Below are positions 8,220 through 16,702 of a stretch of 64,000 nucleotides of DNA, piece by piece. Each line of letters opens with the position of its first letter. Positions within the stretch are counted from its first letter, which is position 1. Position numbers and translations under genes: made by a program. Source of the stretch: Kutzneria kofuensis (GTDB lineage: Bacteria > Actinomycetota > Actinomycetes > Mycobacteriales > Pseudonocardiaceae). The stretch spans positions 1,178,001 through 1,242,000 of the forward strand of contig NZ_JACHIR010000001.1 in the NCBI RefSeq assembly GCF_014203355.1, in the 5' to 3' direction. The notes under the pieces are model-generated. The model ran no database searches. It was not told the DNA's origin and saw only the letters and a program-made list of their open reading frames with translations.

Positions 8220-9572
8220 TCAGCTCCCGACCTGGGTCTTGTAGTCGCTCTGCACCGACTGCAGCAGCCCCTGCGGGGTCTGCTGCCCCGCGAACAGCTT
8301 CTGCAGCTGCGGGGTCCAGCTCTTGGCGTAGATCGCGCCGGTGGCGTTGGCGATGAAGTCCATCGCGCCGTTGTCCTGTGCGATCCGGGCGCCGGCGGCG
8401 AGCGTCGCCGCGGTGACGGTGTCCTGCTCGACCGGGGGCATCGGCGCGTCGGCCGGTCCCATCGGGTGCGAGCCCCCGACCTGCACGGCGATGCGACGGG
8501 CGTCCGTGTTGGTCGCGACCCAGTTCAGGAAGACCGCGGCGCAGTCGGCGTGCTTCGCCTTGGCGGCGATGCCGACCGTGAGCGGCGCCGACATCGTGGC
8601 CACCTTGCCGCCGTGTTCGGTGGGCAGCGGGAAGAACCCGACCTTGCCGGCCATCTGCTTGTCGAGGTTTCCGGACTCCCAGTCGCCGTTGAACATGAAC
8701 AGTCCGTCGCCGGCCTGGAACTCGCTCATCATCTTGGCGTAGTCCATGGCGTTGGCGTCCGGGCTGAAGTAGCCCGCCCTGATCCAGTCCTGAAGGTGTT
8801 GTGCCGCCTTCTGGTTGGACGGGGTGTCGATGGTGGCGCCCGGCTTCTGGTAGATCCAGTCGTTGATCGGGCCCGGCTCGCCGTAGGCCGCCATCAGGTT
8901 CTGCAGCGGGAACGCGAATCCGCCGGTGGCCCCGCCGTTGAACTGGACGATCGGGGTGATGTTCGCCTGCTTGGCCTTCGCCAGCGCGGCGTCGAACTCG
9001 GCGAGCGTGGCCGGCGGGGTGGTCATCCCTATCCGCGCGGCGAGAGTCTTGTTGTAGAAGACGCCGGTGACGCTGAAGTTCAGTCCCATCGCGAACAGCG
9101 AGCCCGCACCGCGCGGGCCGCCGCCGGGCTTCATGCGCAGCTGCTCCAGCTGCGACGCGGGCCAGGAGTTCCAGCCGAACACTCCGGCGTACCCGTCGAG
9201 GTTCTTCAGCAGGTTGTCCTTCACCAGTTCGGAAACCTGCGGGAGCCGCATCAGGTCCGGCGGGTCGTCCGCCAGCACCCGCGGCGCGTTCTGGGTGATC
9301 ACCGCGAACTGGTCCTCGCGGATGTCCCACTTGACGTTCGGGAACTGCTTGGAGAACTCGTCGGTGAGCGCCTTCGCCATCGGGAAGCCGGTTTCGAAGT
9401 ACGCGCTCAGCGTGACCGGTTGCGTGCCGCAGGTCGGCTTCTCGGTGAGGGCCGCGCCCGTGTCGGTCGACTGTGCGCTGCCACTTCCCGGCCCGCCGCA
9501 GGCGGTCGCCAACGTCGCCGCCAGCACGACGACCGCGATCGCGCTTCTGCGGTGGCTGATGTGACGCGGCAT
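8220..9572 (-). CDS. Extracellular sugar-binding lipoprotein of an ABC importer
   Basis: The protein is 450 residues. The ATG at 9572 follows GAGGAG. A lipoprotein signal peptide ends in the lipobox LATAC, with the lipidated Cys around residue 25, followed by a Gly/Ser linker. The rest is a family 1 solute-binding protein (ETGFPMAKALTDEFSKQFP early, GDGLFMFNGDWES in the middle). It is first gene of the importer operon and lies downstream of the LacI-type operator at 9621-9638. The ligand is inferred to be a fructan or sucrose-like sugar from the GH68 partner. Confidence 0.93.
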   Translation of the reverse strand: MPRHISHRRSAIAVVVLAATLATACGGPGSGSAQSTDTGAALTEKPTCGTQPVTLSAYFETGFPMAKALTDEFSKQFPNVKWDIREDQFAVITQNAPRVLADDPPDLMRLPQVSELVKDNLLKNLDGYAGVFGWNSWPASQLEQLRMKPGGGPRGAGSLFAMGLNFSVTGVFYNKTLAARIGMTTPPATLAEFDAALAKAKQANITPIVQFNGGATGGFAFPLQNLMAAYGEPGPINDWIYQKPGATIDTPSNQKAAQHLQDWIRAGYFSPDANAMDYAKMMSEFQAGDGLFMFNGDWESGNLDKQMAGKVGFFPLPTEHGGKVATMSAPLTVGIAAKAKHADCAAVFLNWVATNTDARRIAVQVGGSHPMGPADAPMPPVEQDTVTAATLAAGARIAQDNGAMDFIANATGAIYAKSWTPQLQKLFAGQQTPQGLLQSVQSDYKTQVGS

Positions 9573-9620
9573 TGCGTCTCCTCGGTGTGCTCGTCGGAAC
9601 AGATCGACGTCGTGACGCCT

Positions 9621-9638
9621 TGCTAAATCGAGTTAGCA
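9621..9638. promoter_or_regulatory. LacI-family operator in the divergent promoter region
   Basis: TGCTAAATCGAGTTAGCA is an 18-bp inverted repeat with the central CG typical of LacI-family operators; only two base pairs break the symmetry. It lies 48 bp before the importer operon start and 30 bp before the LacI gene start, so it can repress both. The adjacent LacI-family protein is the obvious ligand. Confidence 0.8.
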
Positions 9639-9668
9639 GGGCTGAAGTGTTACGCTGCAGGCCAGCCG

Positions 9669-10811
9669 ATGTCAAGGAACACGCTGGGGGTCGCCTTGAG
9701 TCCACGACGGGTCACGCTCGCCGAGGTCGCCGAGCACGCCGGCGTCTCGCGCACCACGGCGTCGCTCGTGCTCGCGGGGCGGGCTCGTGAGCTGCGGATC
9801 TCGCAGAGCGTCGAGCAGCGGGTCGTCGAGGCGGCCAGGGAGCTGGCGTACCGGCCCAACGCCGTGTCCGTCGGGCTGCGCACCGGCACGAGCAGGACGA
9901 TCGGTTTCGTCTCGGACACCGTCGCCACGTCCCGCCTCGCCGGCGACATGATCAAAGGAGCCCTCGAAGCCGCGCGCGAGCAGGGCCTGATGCTGTTCAT
10001 CGGCGAGACGGAGGGGGAACCGGATCTCGAGCGCGGCCTGCTGCAGGCCATGCACGACCGCCAGGTCGACGGCATCATCTTCGCCTCGATGTTCACCCGG
10101 GCCGTCAAGGTGCCGGCGGCGTTGACGGCCGGTCCCGCCGTGCTGCTCAACGCGGTGCCGAAGCGGGCGTCGGCACTCCCGTCGGTCGTGCCGGACGAGG
10201 TCGAGGCGGGCCGCAGCGCCGCCCGAGTGCTGCTGGACGCGGGGCATCGCGACGGCATCCACGTCATCGGCGCGGGCCCCCGGATCCGCGACGTGCCCCC
10301 CGAGACCCTCGCCGGTGTCGAACGGCTCACCGGCATCAGCGAGGTTCTCGCCAGGGCGAAGGTGAAGATCGCCAGCGGCCACGTCTGCGCCGACTGGCAA
10401 CCGGAGTACGGATACGAAGCGACCCGCCGACTCCTGGAACACACCGGGCCACGCGCGCTGGTCTGCCTCAACGACCGACTCGCCGTCGGCGCTTACCAGG
10501 CGCTCGACGACTTCGGCCTCAAGGTGCCCACGGACGTCTCCGTCATCTCGTTCGACGACCACCCGGTCGCGAGCTGGATCCGCCCCAAACTCACCACTGT
10601 CGCGCTCCCCCACTACGACCTCGGCCGCAAGGCCGTTGAGGTGCTCCTCGCCGAGATCGACCGGAACCGTGAGGGAACCCCACCGCGGGGCGAGACATAC
10701 CGCGTGCCCATGCCGGTCCGAATGCGCGACTCCGTGGCCGAACCCGCCTCGACGGCCGGGAACGCACGGCCTTCCGGCGCGGACACGCCGTTCTCGCGCA
10801 CAACCTCGTGA
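9669..10811 (+). CDS. LacI-family repressor of the GH68/ABC importer operon
   Basis: The protein is 380 residues. The N-terminal HTH is VTLAEVAEHAGVSRTTASLV, followed by the hinge region LAYRPNAVSVGLR. A periplasmic-binding-protein-like sensor domain follows (TIGFVSDTVATSRLAGDMIK, later VSVISFDDHPVASWIRPKLT). It is divergent from the ABC operon with an operator between them, so it most likely binds an imported sugar and derepresses that operon. The ATG at 9669 has a weak RBS; an in-frame TTG at 9702 is an alternative start. The C-terminal tail after about residue 350 is longer than usual. Confidence 0.93.
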   Translation: MSRNTLGVALSPRRVTLAEVAEHAGVSRTTASLVLAGRARELRISQSVEQRVVEAARELAYRPNAVSVGLRTGTSRTIGFVSDTVATSRLAGDMIKGALEAAREQGLMLFIGETEGEPDLERGLLQAMHDRQVDGIIFASMFTRAVKVPAALTAGPAVLLNAVPKRASALPSVVPDEVEAGRSAARVLLDAGHRDGIHVIGAGPRIRDVPPETLAGVERLTGISEVLARAKVKIASGHVCADWQPEYGYEATRRLLEHTGPRALVCLNDRLAVGAYQALDDFGLKVPTDVSVISFDDHPVASWIRPKLTTVALPHYDLGRKAVEVLLAEIDRNREGTPPRGETYRVPMPVRMRDSVAEPASTAGNARPSGADTPFSRTTS

Positions 10812-11206
10812 AGGTCACGGCCCGGCCGCGGCTCGCGCGAGCGGACAGGGAACCATCCAGCCCTGGGCGCTGACTCCGAATGTCCACTGGGGACAGCCGC
10901 CTCCCGGCTTCCCCGTGTTTCGCATGTAACTTACGGCCGAGTCCGACCGTCCTCGCTCACCGTTCGGGCGGACCAGCACGGCCCCGCAACCCACGTCACC
11001 GCCCCTGATCAGCGGTTTGTCCCGCGCCGGATCTCCGCCGCGCCGACCCCGCCGAGGCGAGCCCACCACGCTCTTGACAGACGTGTTCGGGTTCATCACG
11101 TTACCCCGACGGAACCACTGATGTCCCTCTCGCGCTGGCAGCCGAACCGATCGGCTCATGCAGGCACAGCGCAGTCCGTGGGAAGCAACAGAAAGGCTTG
11201 ACGAAG
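10812..11206. other. Intergenic region upstream of the GH30 gene
   Basis: About 395 bases with no convincing gene. A possible -35 element TTGACA lies near 11074, about 130 bp before the GH30 start. No strong palindrome is visible, and the TGAAAnTTTCA site seen upstream of the GH5 and GH44 genes is absent. Confidence 0.4.
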
Positions 11207-13024
11207 ATGCCCAGAGCAAGTCTTCGCGCCCGTGTCGCCGGCGCCCTGGCCGGCGTACTCGGGATCTCGACGCTGGTGGCGGTGTCGGCGCCGCCCGCGT
11301 CGGCCGCCAACGAGGCCGTGCAGAAGTGGCTGACGACCTCGGACCTGAGCCAGCACCTGACGCAACAGTCCGATCTCGGCTTCTCGGGGTCGTCCGGTTC
11401 GGGAACCATCAGCGTCAATGACGCGCAGACGTTCCAGACCATGGACGGATTCGGCGCGGCGATGACGGACACCTCGGCCTGGCTGTTGTCCAACAAGCTG
11501 AGCGGCAGCGCGCACACGAACGTGATGAACGCGTTGTTCAGCCCGAGCCAGGGCATCGGCATCAGCTGGGTCCGCATTCCCATGGGCGCGTCCGACTTCT
11601 CCGCCACCGCGCAGCCGTACTCCTACGACGACAACCTGTCGGCCTCCACGGGCACGACGGTCGGCGTGGGTTCCGGCCGCTGCCTGGACGACACCGGCAA
11701 CCCGGCCAACGGCGTCCAGCAGTACATCTGGGACTGCACGAACGGCAGCGCGAACCAGCAGTACACCTACACCAGTGCCGGCGAACTGCAGGTCGCCGGC
11801 AAGTGTCTGGACGCCAACGCTCAGGGCACCAGCCCCGGCACCAAGGTGATCCTGTGGACCTGCAACGGCCAGGCCAACCAGAAGTGGACGCTCAACGTCA
11901 ACGGCTCCATCACCGGCGTGCAGTCCGGTCTGTGCCTGGACGTCGCCGGTGTGGGCACCGCCAACGGCAGCCTGGTCCAACTGTGGACCTGCAACGGTCA
12001 GACCAACCAGCAGTGGCGGCGGCCGGACCCGACGCTGGCGAACTTCTCCATCGCGCACGACCTCGGCTACATCATTCCCGACCTCAAGCAGGCCGCCGCG
12101 CTCAACCCGAACATCAAGTTCATGGCCAACCCGTGGAGCCCGCCGGGGTGGATGAAGTCGAACGGCCAGATGAACAACCTCAACAACGCCGCGACGCTGC
12201 TCACCACCAGCTACGGCCCGCTGGCGCAGTACTTCGTGAAGTTCATCCAGAGCTACGCGGCGCAGGGCGTGCCGATCTACGCGATCACCCCGCAGAACGA
12301 GCCGACCTACGGCACCGCCTACCCCGGGATGAACTTCAGTGAGCCGAACGAGGCGAACTTCGTCGCGAACCACCTCGGCCCGGCGCTGGCGCAGGCGAAT
12401 CTGTCGCCGAAGGTGCTCGGCACCGACTTCAACACCGACCAGCTGTACAACTACGCCGAGCCGCTGATCAAGGACGCCGGCGCCGGCAAGTACCTGGCCG
12501 GCACCTCCTGGCACTGCTACGCGGGCAACCTCGGCGCCCTGTCGACCATGCAGGCTGACGTGCCCGGCAAGGACAACTACGAGACCGAGTGCTCGGACGG
12601 CATCGATCCCCAGAACGCGATCGAGACCTTCATTCAGAGCAGCCGCAACTGGGCCCGGGCCGCGACGATGTGGAACATCGCGCAGGACCAGAACAACGGC
12701 CCGGTGATCCCCGGTGGCTGCAACGCCTGCACCCCGCTGATCACGATCAACCAGAGCACCGGCAACGTGACCTACAACGCCGCCTACTACTCGGTCGGGC
12801 ATTTCAGCAAGTTCGTCGTCCCGGGTGCCCGGCGCATCGCCTCGACCACCACGGGCAACCTCGACGACGTGGCGTTCAAGAACCCCGACGGCTCGATCTC
12901 GCTGATCGTCTACAACACGTCCGGCTCGACCCAGTCGTTCACCACGAGCTGGAACGGCCAGGCGTTCAGCGACTCGCTGGGCGCCCACGCCATCGCCACC
13001 TACAAGTGGACGTCGGGCGCGTGA
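11207..13024 (+). CDS. Secreted GH30 glycosidase with a ricin-B lectin domain inserted in the catalytic barrel
   Basis: The protein is 605 residues from the ATG at 11207. Residues 1-34 are a Sec signal peptide ending in ASAA. GH30 sequence starts at about residue 66 (ISVNDAQTFQTMDGFGAAMT), breaks at about 143 (YSYDDN) and resumes at about 274 (DPTLANFSIAHDLGYIIPDL). The intervening 148-272 is a complete ricin-type trefoil with three CLD repeats and QxW motifs (QANQKW, QTNQQW). The acid/base is E365 in ITPQNEP and the nucleophile E461 in ETECSDG. The C-terminal beta-domain is present. It probably cleaves beta-1,6-glucan, glucosylceramide-like or xylan substrates; the exact specificity is open. 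Confidence 0.92.
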   Translation: MPRASLRARVAGALAGVLGISTLVAVSAPPASAANEAVQKWLTTSDLSQHLTQQSDLGFSGSSGSGTISVNDAQTFQTMDGFGAAMTDTSAWLLSNKLSGSAHTNVMNALFSPSQGIGISWVRIPMGASDFSATAQPYSYDDNLSASTGTTVGVGSGRCLDDTGNPANGVQQYIWDCTNGSANQQYTYTSAGELQVAGKCLDANAQGTSPGTKVILWTCNGQANQKWTLNVNGSITGVQSGLCLDVAGVGTANGSLVQLWTCNGQTNQQWRRPDPTLANFSIAHDLGYIIPDLKQAAALNPNIKFMANPWSPPGWMKSNGQMNNLNNAATLLTTSYGPLAQYFVKFIQSYAAQGVPIYAITPQNEPTYGTAYPGMNFSEPNEANFVANHLGPALAQANLSPKVLGTDFNTDQLYNYAEPLIKDAGAGKYLAGTSWHCYAGNLGALSTMQADVPGKDNYETECSDGIDPQNAIETFIQSSRNWARAATMWNIAQDQNNGPVIPGGCNACTPLITINQSTGNVTYNAAYYSVGHFSKFVVPGARRIASTTTGNLDDVAFKNPDGSISLIVYNTSGSTQSFTTSWNGQAFSDSLGAHAIATYKWTSGA

Positions 13025-13113
13025 CGGCGTCCAACGTCAAGTAGTCCACGGCCGTCTGTTCGCGGCGGTGCCGGGCCGATCGATGTCGGCCCGGCGCCGC
13101 CGCGCCGGTTTGC

Positions 13114-15054
13114 TCAGGTGGGGGTACAGGTCAGCGTCGGTGATGCTGCCGCCCCGGTGGCCTGGATCCCGAAGGTGGTGCTGCCACCCACACCGATCGA
13201 GCCGTTCCACCCGGCGTCTGTGGCGACCACGCTGGTGGCGTTCTGCTTCAGAGTGGTGTTCCACGAGTTGGTGACCTGCTGGTTGCCGGGCCACGTCCAG
13301 CTGACCTGCCACCCGGTCATCGCCGTGCGGCGGTCGTTGGTGACGGTCACCGTCGCCACGTGTCCGGTGCCCCAGTCGCCGTTGACGTGCAGGCTCGCCG
13401 AGCACCCGGCCGCCGGCAGGACCAACAGCGTGATCGAATTCGCCGGGTACGTCGCGTCGACGTGGCCGTTGCTCACCTGGAGATCGCCGCCGCGCACGAT
13501 GGCGCCCAGATTGTCCGGGCTGTAGGTGTACCGCTGCGCAGCGGCGGCGTTGTCGAACCCGGCCACCGACAGCGGCGAGGTCAGGTCGCCGTCGGTCTTG
13601 TTGACGACCATGACGGTCAGCGCCTTGTCGGAGGAGCGCTGCGCCGCGTACACCGCCAGCTGGCCTTGGTCGGCTGCGGTCGCCGACACGCTGACGTCAC
13701 CGAACCGGCTGCCCGCGCCGTCGTAGTCGCGGTACATCCGGAACGCGTACGCACCCGGATCGGTCGGCTTGGGCTCGCCCCACATCGTGGCGAGGTCGAG
13801 GCCCTCACGTCCGAAGATGCCCAGGATGTCCGCCTCGGCCAGCGCGCCGTTGATGTCGTCCAGCGCGCCCCAGTTGTACTCGGTGATGGCGGTCTTGGTG
13901 CCGGGGTAGTACTGGGCGATCCACGACTTCATCGTGCGGATGAACTGCAGCGGCGGCGCGTTGACCCCGCTGGGGCCGATCCAGGACTCCTCGACGTACG
14001 TCGGATCCCACAAGGACCGGACGGACCGCAACCGCAACGCATTGGTCGCAGGGTCCTTGTCGCCGCTGATCTGCGGGTAGAAGTGCTGGTCGAAGTAGTC
14101 CAGGTAGCGCTTGCCGCCGTGGGCGTCGCTGTAGTCCTTCATGTTCTTGAGGTACCACTGGGAAAGGTTGAGCCCGCCGTGCGCGGCCGCATCGGCGCCC
14201 GGCCCGCAGCCGTCCAGCCCGGAGGCGACCCACTCGCAGTATCCCCAGCCGGACGGGCCGAGGACCGCCGCGCTGGGGTCGGCGGCCTTGATCGCCGCGG
14301 CGGCCGCGGTGCCCTTGCTGCCCAACTCGTCGTCGGAGACCGGATCGGGGTGCACGTCGCGATGCGTGCTGGACCACAACACCGGTTCGTTGTCGAGCTC
14401 GTAGATCGGCACGCCACCCTGTGCTGCCGTGCCGAACTGGTCCACCAGGTGCGACACCATCTCGCCGTCGAACGCCGCGTCCGCCCTGATCGAGCTGTCG
14501 GTGGGCACGCCGGTGAGGTTCTGCTGGTTGAGCTGGCCGTTGCCGCAGTTGGCGTCCCACTGGTCGAACTTGTCCTGCTGCGGGAACCGGGTCGCCGGGA
14601 AGCCGCAGGTGAACGGGTGTGACGACGGCGAGTCCTTGGCCACCCACCCGATCAGGGGCACGGTGACGACCGGCTTGATGCCGCGGTCGAGGTCGGACTT
14701 GACCACCCCTTCGACGGAGTGTTGGTCGTCGGCGACGATGTTCTCGAAGTACCAGTCACTGCCGGTGTTGTAGGTGTGGTTCTTGAAGTTGTAGCGGGTG
14801 GCCGCGTTGCCGCCCCAGCGCGCCACCGGCTGGCCGATCTCGGCGCTGAACGCCGGATCGCCGCCGTTCAGGCCGTAGATGTCGGGGCTGATCGCGTGGC
14901 GGGCGGCGGACACGTCCACCGACAGCGCGGGCCCGGCGGTCGCCGCCGCGGCTGCCGTGGCTGCTGGAGCCGCGACCATCATCGTCACGAGAGACGCCGT
15001 CACGCCGACAGCCGTGACCGGTTGCCGCTTCCGCCATCGCCGAGTACCCACCAC
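13114..15054 (-). CDS. Secreted GH44 endoglucanase/xyloglucanase with C-terminal CBM2
   Basis: The protein is 646 residues. The GTG at 15054 follows GGAGG at 5-nt spacing and opens a good signal peptide (RRWRKR, hydrophobic core, AAPAATAAAAA); a longer form upstream would bury this. The GH44 catalytic domain begins at SVDVSAARHAISPDIYGLNG. The acid/base is in YELDNEP and the nucleophile in AITEYNWG. The C-terminal ~100 residues, starting CSASLHVNGDWGTGHVATVT with conserved Trp residues, are a CBM2 cellulose-binding module. It is convergent with the GH30 gene, and its upstream region has a TGAAACTTTCA palindrome like that of the GH5 gene. Confidence 0.92.
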   Translation of the reverse strand: MVGTRRWRKRQPVTAVGVTASLVTMMVAAPAATAAAAATAGPALSVDVSAARHAISPDIYGLNGGDPAFSAEIGQPVARWGGNAATRYNFKNHTYNTGSDWYFENIVADDQHSVEGVVKSDLDRGIKPVVTVPLIGWVAKDSPSSHPFTCGFPATRFPQQDKFDQWDANCGNGQLNQQNLTGVPTDSSIRADAAFDGEMVSHLVDQFGTAAQGGVPIYELDNEPVLWSSTHRDVHPDPVSDDELGSKGTAAAAAIKAADPSAAVLGPSGWGYCEWVASGLDGCGPGADAAAHGGLNLSQWYLKNMKDYSDAHGGKRYLDYFDQHFYPQISGDKDPATNALRLRSVRSLWDPTYVEESWIGPSGVNAPPLQFIRTMKSWIAQYYPGTKTAITEYNWGALDDINGALAEADILGIFGREGLDLATMWGEPKPTDPGAYAFRMYRDYDGAGSRFGDVSVSATAADQGQLAVYAAQRSSDKALTVMVVNKTDGDLTSPLSVAGFDNAAAAQRYTYSPDNLGAIVRGGDLQVSNGHVDATYPANSITLLVLPAAGCSASLHVNGDWGTGHVATVTVTNDRRTAMTGWQVSWTWPGNQQVTNSWNTTLKQNATSVVATDAGWNGSIGVGGSTTFGIQATGAAASPTLTCTPT

Positions 15055-15384
15055 GGACGCCTCCACCCGATCCAGTGCGCGGACGTACTTGGATTGCCGA
15101 CAGGATGCTGGAGGACATGCGGCACCCGTCAAGTCGACCGCGACCGTCGACGGCAGGAGCCGGCCGCCGCTGCGATCGGAGAACGCCTGCCGCATCGACT
15201 CGTGAAAGCCGTTGCGCCTTAGGGCGTTTGGCCTACTGCTCCCCTTGGCGGCGCCGCGTCCTGTCGCAGGCGACCGGCCGAGCCTTGGCTCTACCACGGG
15301 AATCAGGCGCCAGTAGCGCGGCACGCCGGCCGCGTCACGCGCCGCCTTCCCGCCGGGGACGGCGGCGATTCGTTGCCCTGCTTT

Positions 15385-15409
15385 GCGGGTTCGACTCCTG
15401 CGCCCGGCA
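15385..15409 (+). other. tRNA 3'-end-like sequence (T arm plus acceptor strand)
   Basis: GCGGG, loop TTCGACT, then CCTGC form a canonical T arm (one G-U pair), followed by GCCCGGC and a discriminator A. There is no matching 5' half at the proper distance, so this is not a working tRNA. tRNA 3' ends are common attachment sites, and this one marks the start of the mobile zone. It could also be chance. Confidence 0.35.
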
Positions 15410-15442
15410 ATGACATCCCGGCAGGTCTGGAGGTGCTGGTAC

Positions 15443-15453
15443 TGAAACTTTCA
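15443..15453. promoter_or_regulatory. TGAAACTTTCA palindrome upstream of the GH44 gene
   Basis: A perfect 11-bp odd palindrome about 390 bp before the GH44 start. It differs from the site before the GH5 cellulase only in the central base. The distance is long, so it may act on another lost promoter. Confidence 0.4.
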
Positions 15454-15689
15454 CGGGAAGCGCGCTTGCCGCGCCACCACTGGGAGATGTCTGCTTGCCT
15501 ACGCCCACCCTGGCGGCGATCCAGTCCACCGCGACCGCCGACCAGCCCTCGGCGTCCAGGACAGTGATGTGAGGTTTCCTCCATTTCAGGCTCACCTGGC
15601 CGACCGAGCGGTCATCGCCGATCCCTGCCGAAATCCCTGCTTGTCTGCCGCATCGTCGCCCCCCACGTTGCTGTGGCGGCACCACAGCA

Positions 15690-15900
15690 ACGTCGCCAAG
15701 ATGTGGCGCCAGCCGAAGCCACCGTGCCCGCCGCCGATCAGCGACGAGATCATCGTGCTGATCGCCCGATTGGCGACGGAGAACCGGACCTTCGGGGTTC
15801 CGGAAGTCGGCCCATGGATCCAGCCTGCGGCGACGGGAGCGTTCAACGGGCACGGCAGGTGCTCGAAGGCCTGATCAACGAGTACGAACGAGCCGCGTAA
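15690..15900 (+). pseudogene. Relic of an rve-type integrase/transposase with internal deletion
   Basis: The frame reads KPPCPPPISDEIIVLIARLA and TENRTFG, matching the GRPPISDEI...LATENxxWGYRRI region of actinomycete DDE integrases. It then jumps, after a segment with PACGD, to the C-terminal end QVLEGLINEYERAA and a stop at 15898-15900. The central catalytic part is missing. A similar deletion product lies at 40662-40721, so this is a repeated decayed element rather than a working gene. Confidence 0.6.
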
Positions 15901-15922
15901 AACCACTGGTCAGCAACCGGTA

Positions 15923-16074
15923 GTCGTCCCCGCGCAGGCGGGGCTGTTCCGGCCCCCTTTTCCCGGGAGAGTGGAAGCGGGGGCGTCGTCCTCGCGCAGG
16001 CGGGGCTGTTCCGCTGGCCACCGAGGCAACCGGCTACTCTCCCGCGTCGTCCCCGCGCGAGCGGAACTGTTTCG
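15923..16074. CRISPR. Degenerate type I-E-like CRISPR remnant, three repeats and two spacers
   Basis: Three 29-bp repeats start at 15923, 15985 and 16046. The core is GTCGTCCCCGCGCAGGCGGG, followed by GCTGTTCCG. The second repeat has one change and the third about six, mostly in its 3' half, as expected for the degenerate end. Spacers are 33 and 32 bp (15952-15984 and 16014-16045). The GC-rich palindrome and the 61-62 bp period fit actinobacterial type I-E arrays. No cas genes are in the window, and the array lies between transposase relics. Confidence 0.8.
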
Positions 16075-16107
16075 CGGTGCGCACCGGCGGCACCTGGGGA
16101 GCGTCTC

Positions 16108-16240
16108 CTAGTTCTGGGAAGCCGTGCGGGAGATCATGATCGTGCTGGCGAGTAGGAGACCGCCGAGGAAGGTCAGGGCGTACTTGTCGTAGCGGGTGCC
16201 CAGTCCGCGCCACTGCTTGAGACGGTCGAACGCCCGCTCG
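16108..16240 (-). pseudogene. C-terminal fragment of an IS5-family transposase
   Basis: The frame reads ERAFDRLKQWRGLGTRYDKY and then ALTFLGGLLLASTIMIS to a stop at 16110-16108. This is the usual C-terminal end of IS5-group transposases, including the final DDE-region Glu and the RYDK motif. The rest of the gene is gone; a GNAT gene end follows directly upstream. Confidence 0.75.
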
Positions 16241-16249
16241 TTTGAAGCG

Positions 16250-16702
16250 CTAGAGGCTCACGGTCGCATCCGTCAGTTGAAAGCCGCGCGCGAGGGCCCA
16301 CCGCTCGCCGACACCGCCTCCCGTGACCCACCATCCCTCGACGGTGGTCCGCCCCTCGGCGCGCAACACCGGGAAAAGCGTGCGCAGGAAGTCGGTGCCG
16401 ATGCCCTGTCGACGTGCATCACCGTCATGTGCCCGATCACCGTGCCGGCCTGATACGCGAACCAGTGTCGGACGGTGTCGGCATCGGAACTGGGCCTGCG
16501 CAATCGGCCGATCACCGCCTCGTAGCTCGTGGCCGGCTCGTGTGGGCGGTCGATCTTCGCGCTCGCCACCGCCAGTTCGTAGTACTCCGCCAGCGCGGCC
16601 TCACCCGCCTGATCCAGGTTGCACGGCCTGATGTCGGCTTGCGACGCCACGACGATGATCGTCTCGTTGTTCCGCGGCGATATCCGCAAATTTCCACCGT
16701 AA
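16250..16702 (-). pseudogene. Frameshifted GNAT acetyltransferase, truncated by an IS5-family insertion
   Basis: The first part reads ISPRNNETIIVVASQADIRP on to DADTVRHWFAYQAGTVIGHM, typical of a GNAT domain. After MHVD the frame shifts near 16410. The second frame continues RQGIGTDFLRTLFPVLRAEG, the acetyl-CoA loop and following helix, to a stop at 16252-16250. The 5' end runs into the IS element at 16703. Both lesions make function unlikely. Substrate is unknown. Confidence 0.65.

Noticed and set aside
15923-16074. A working CRISPR-Cas locus
   Set aside because: Only three repeats, the last degenerate, and no cas genes in the window.
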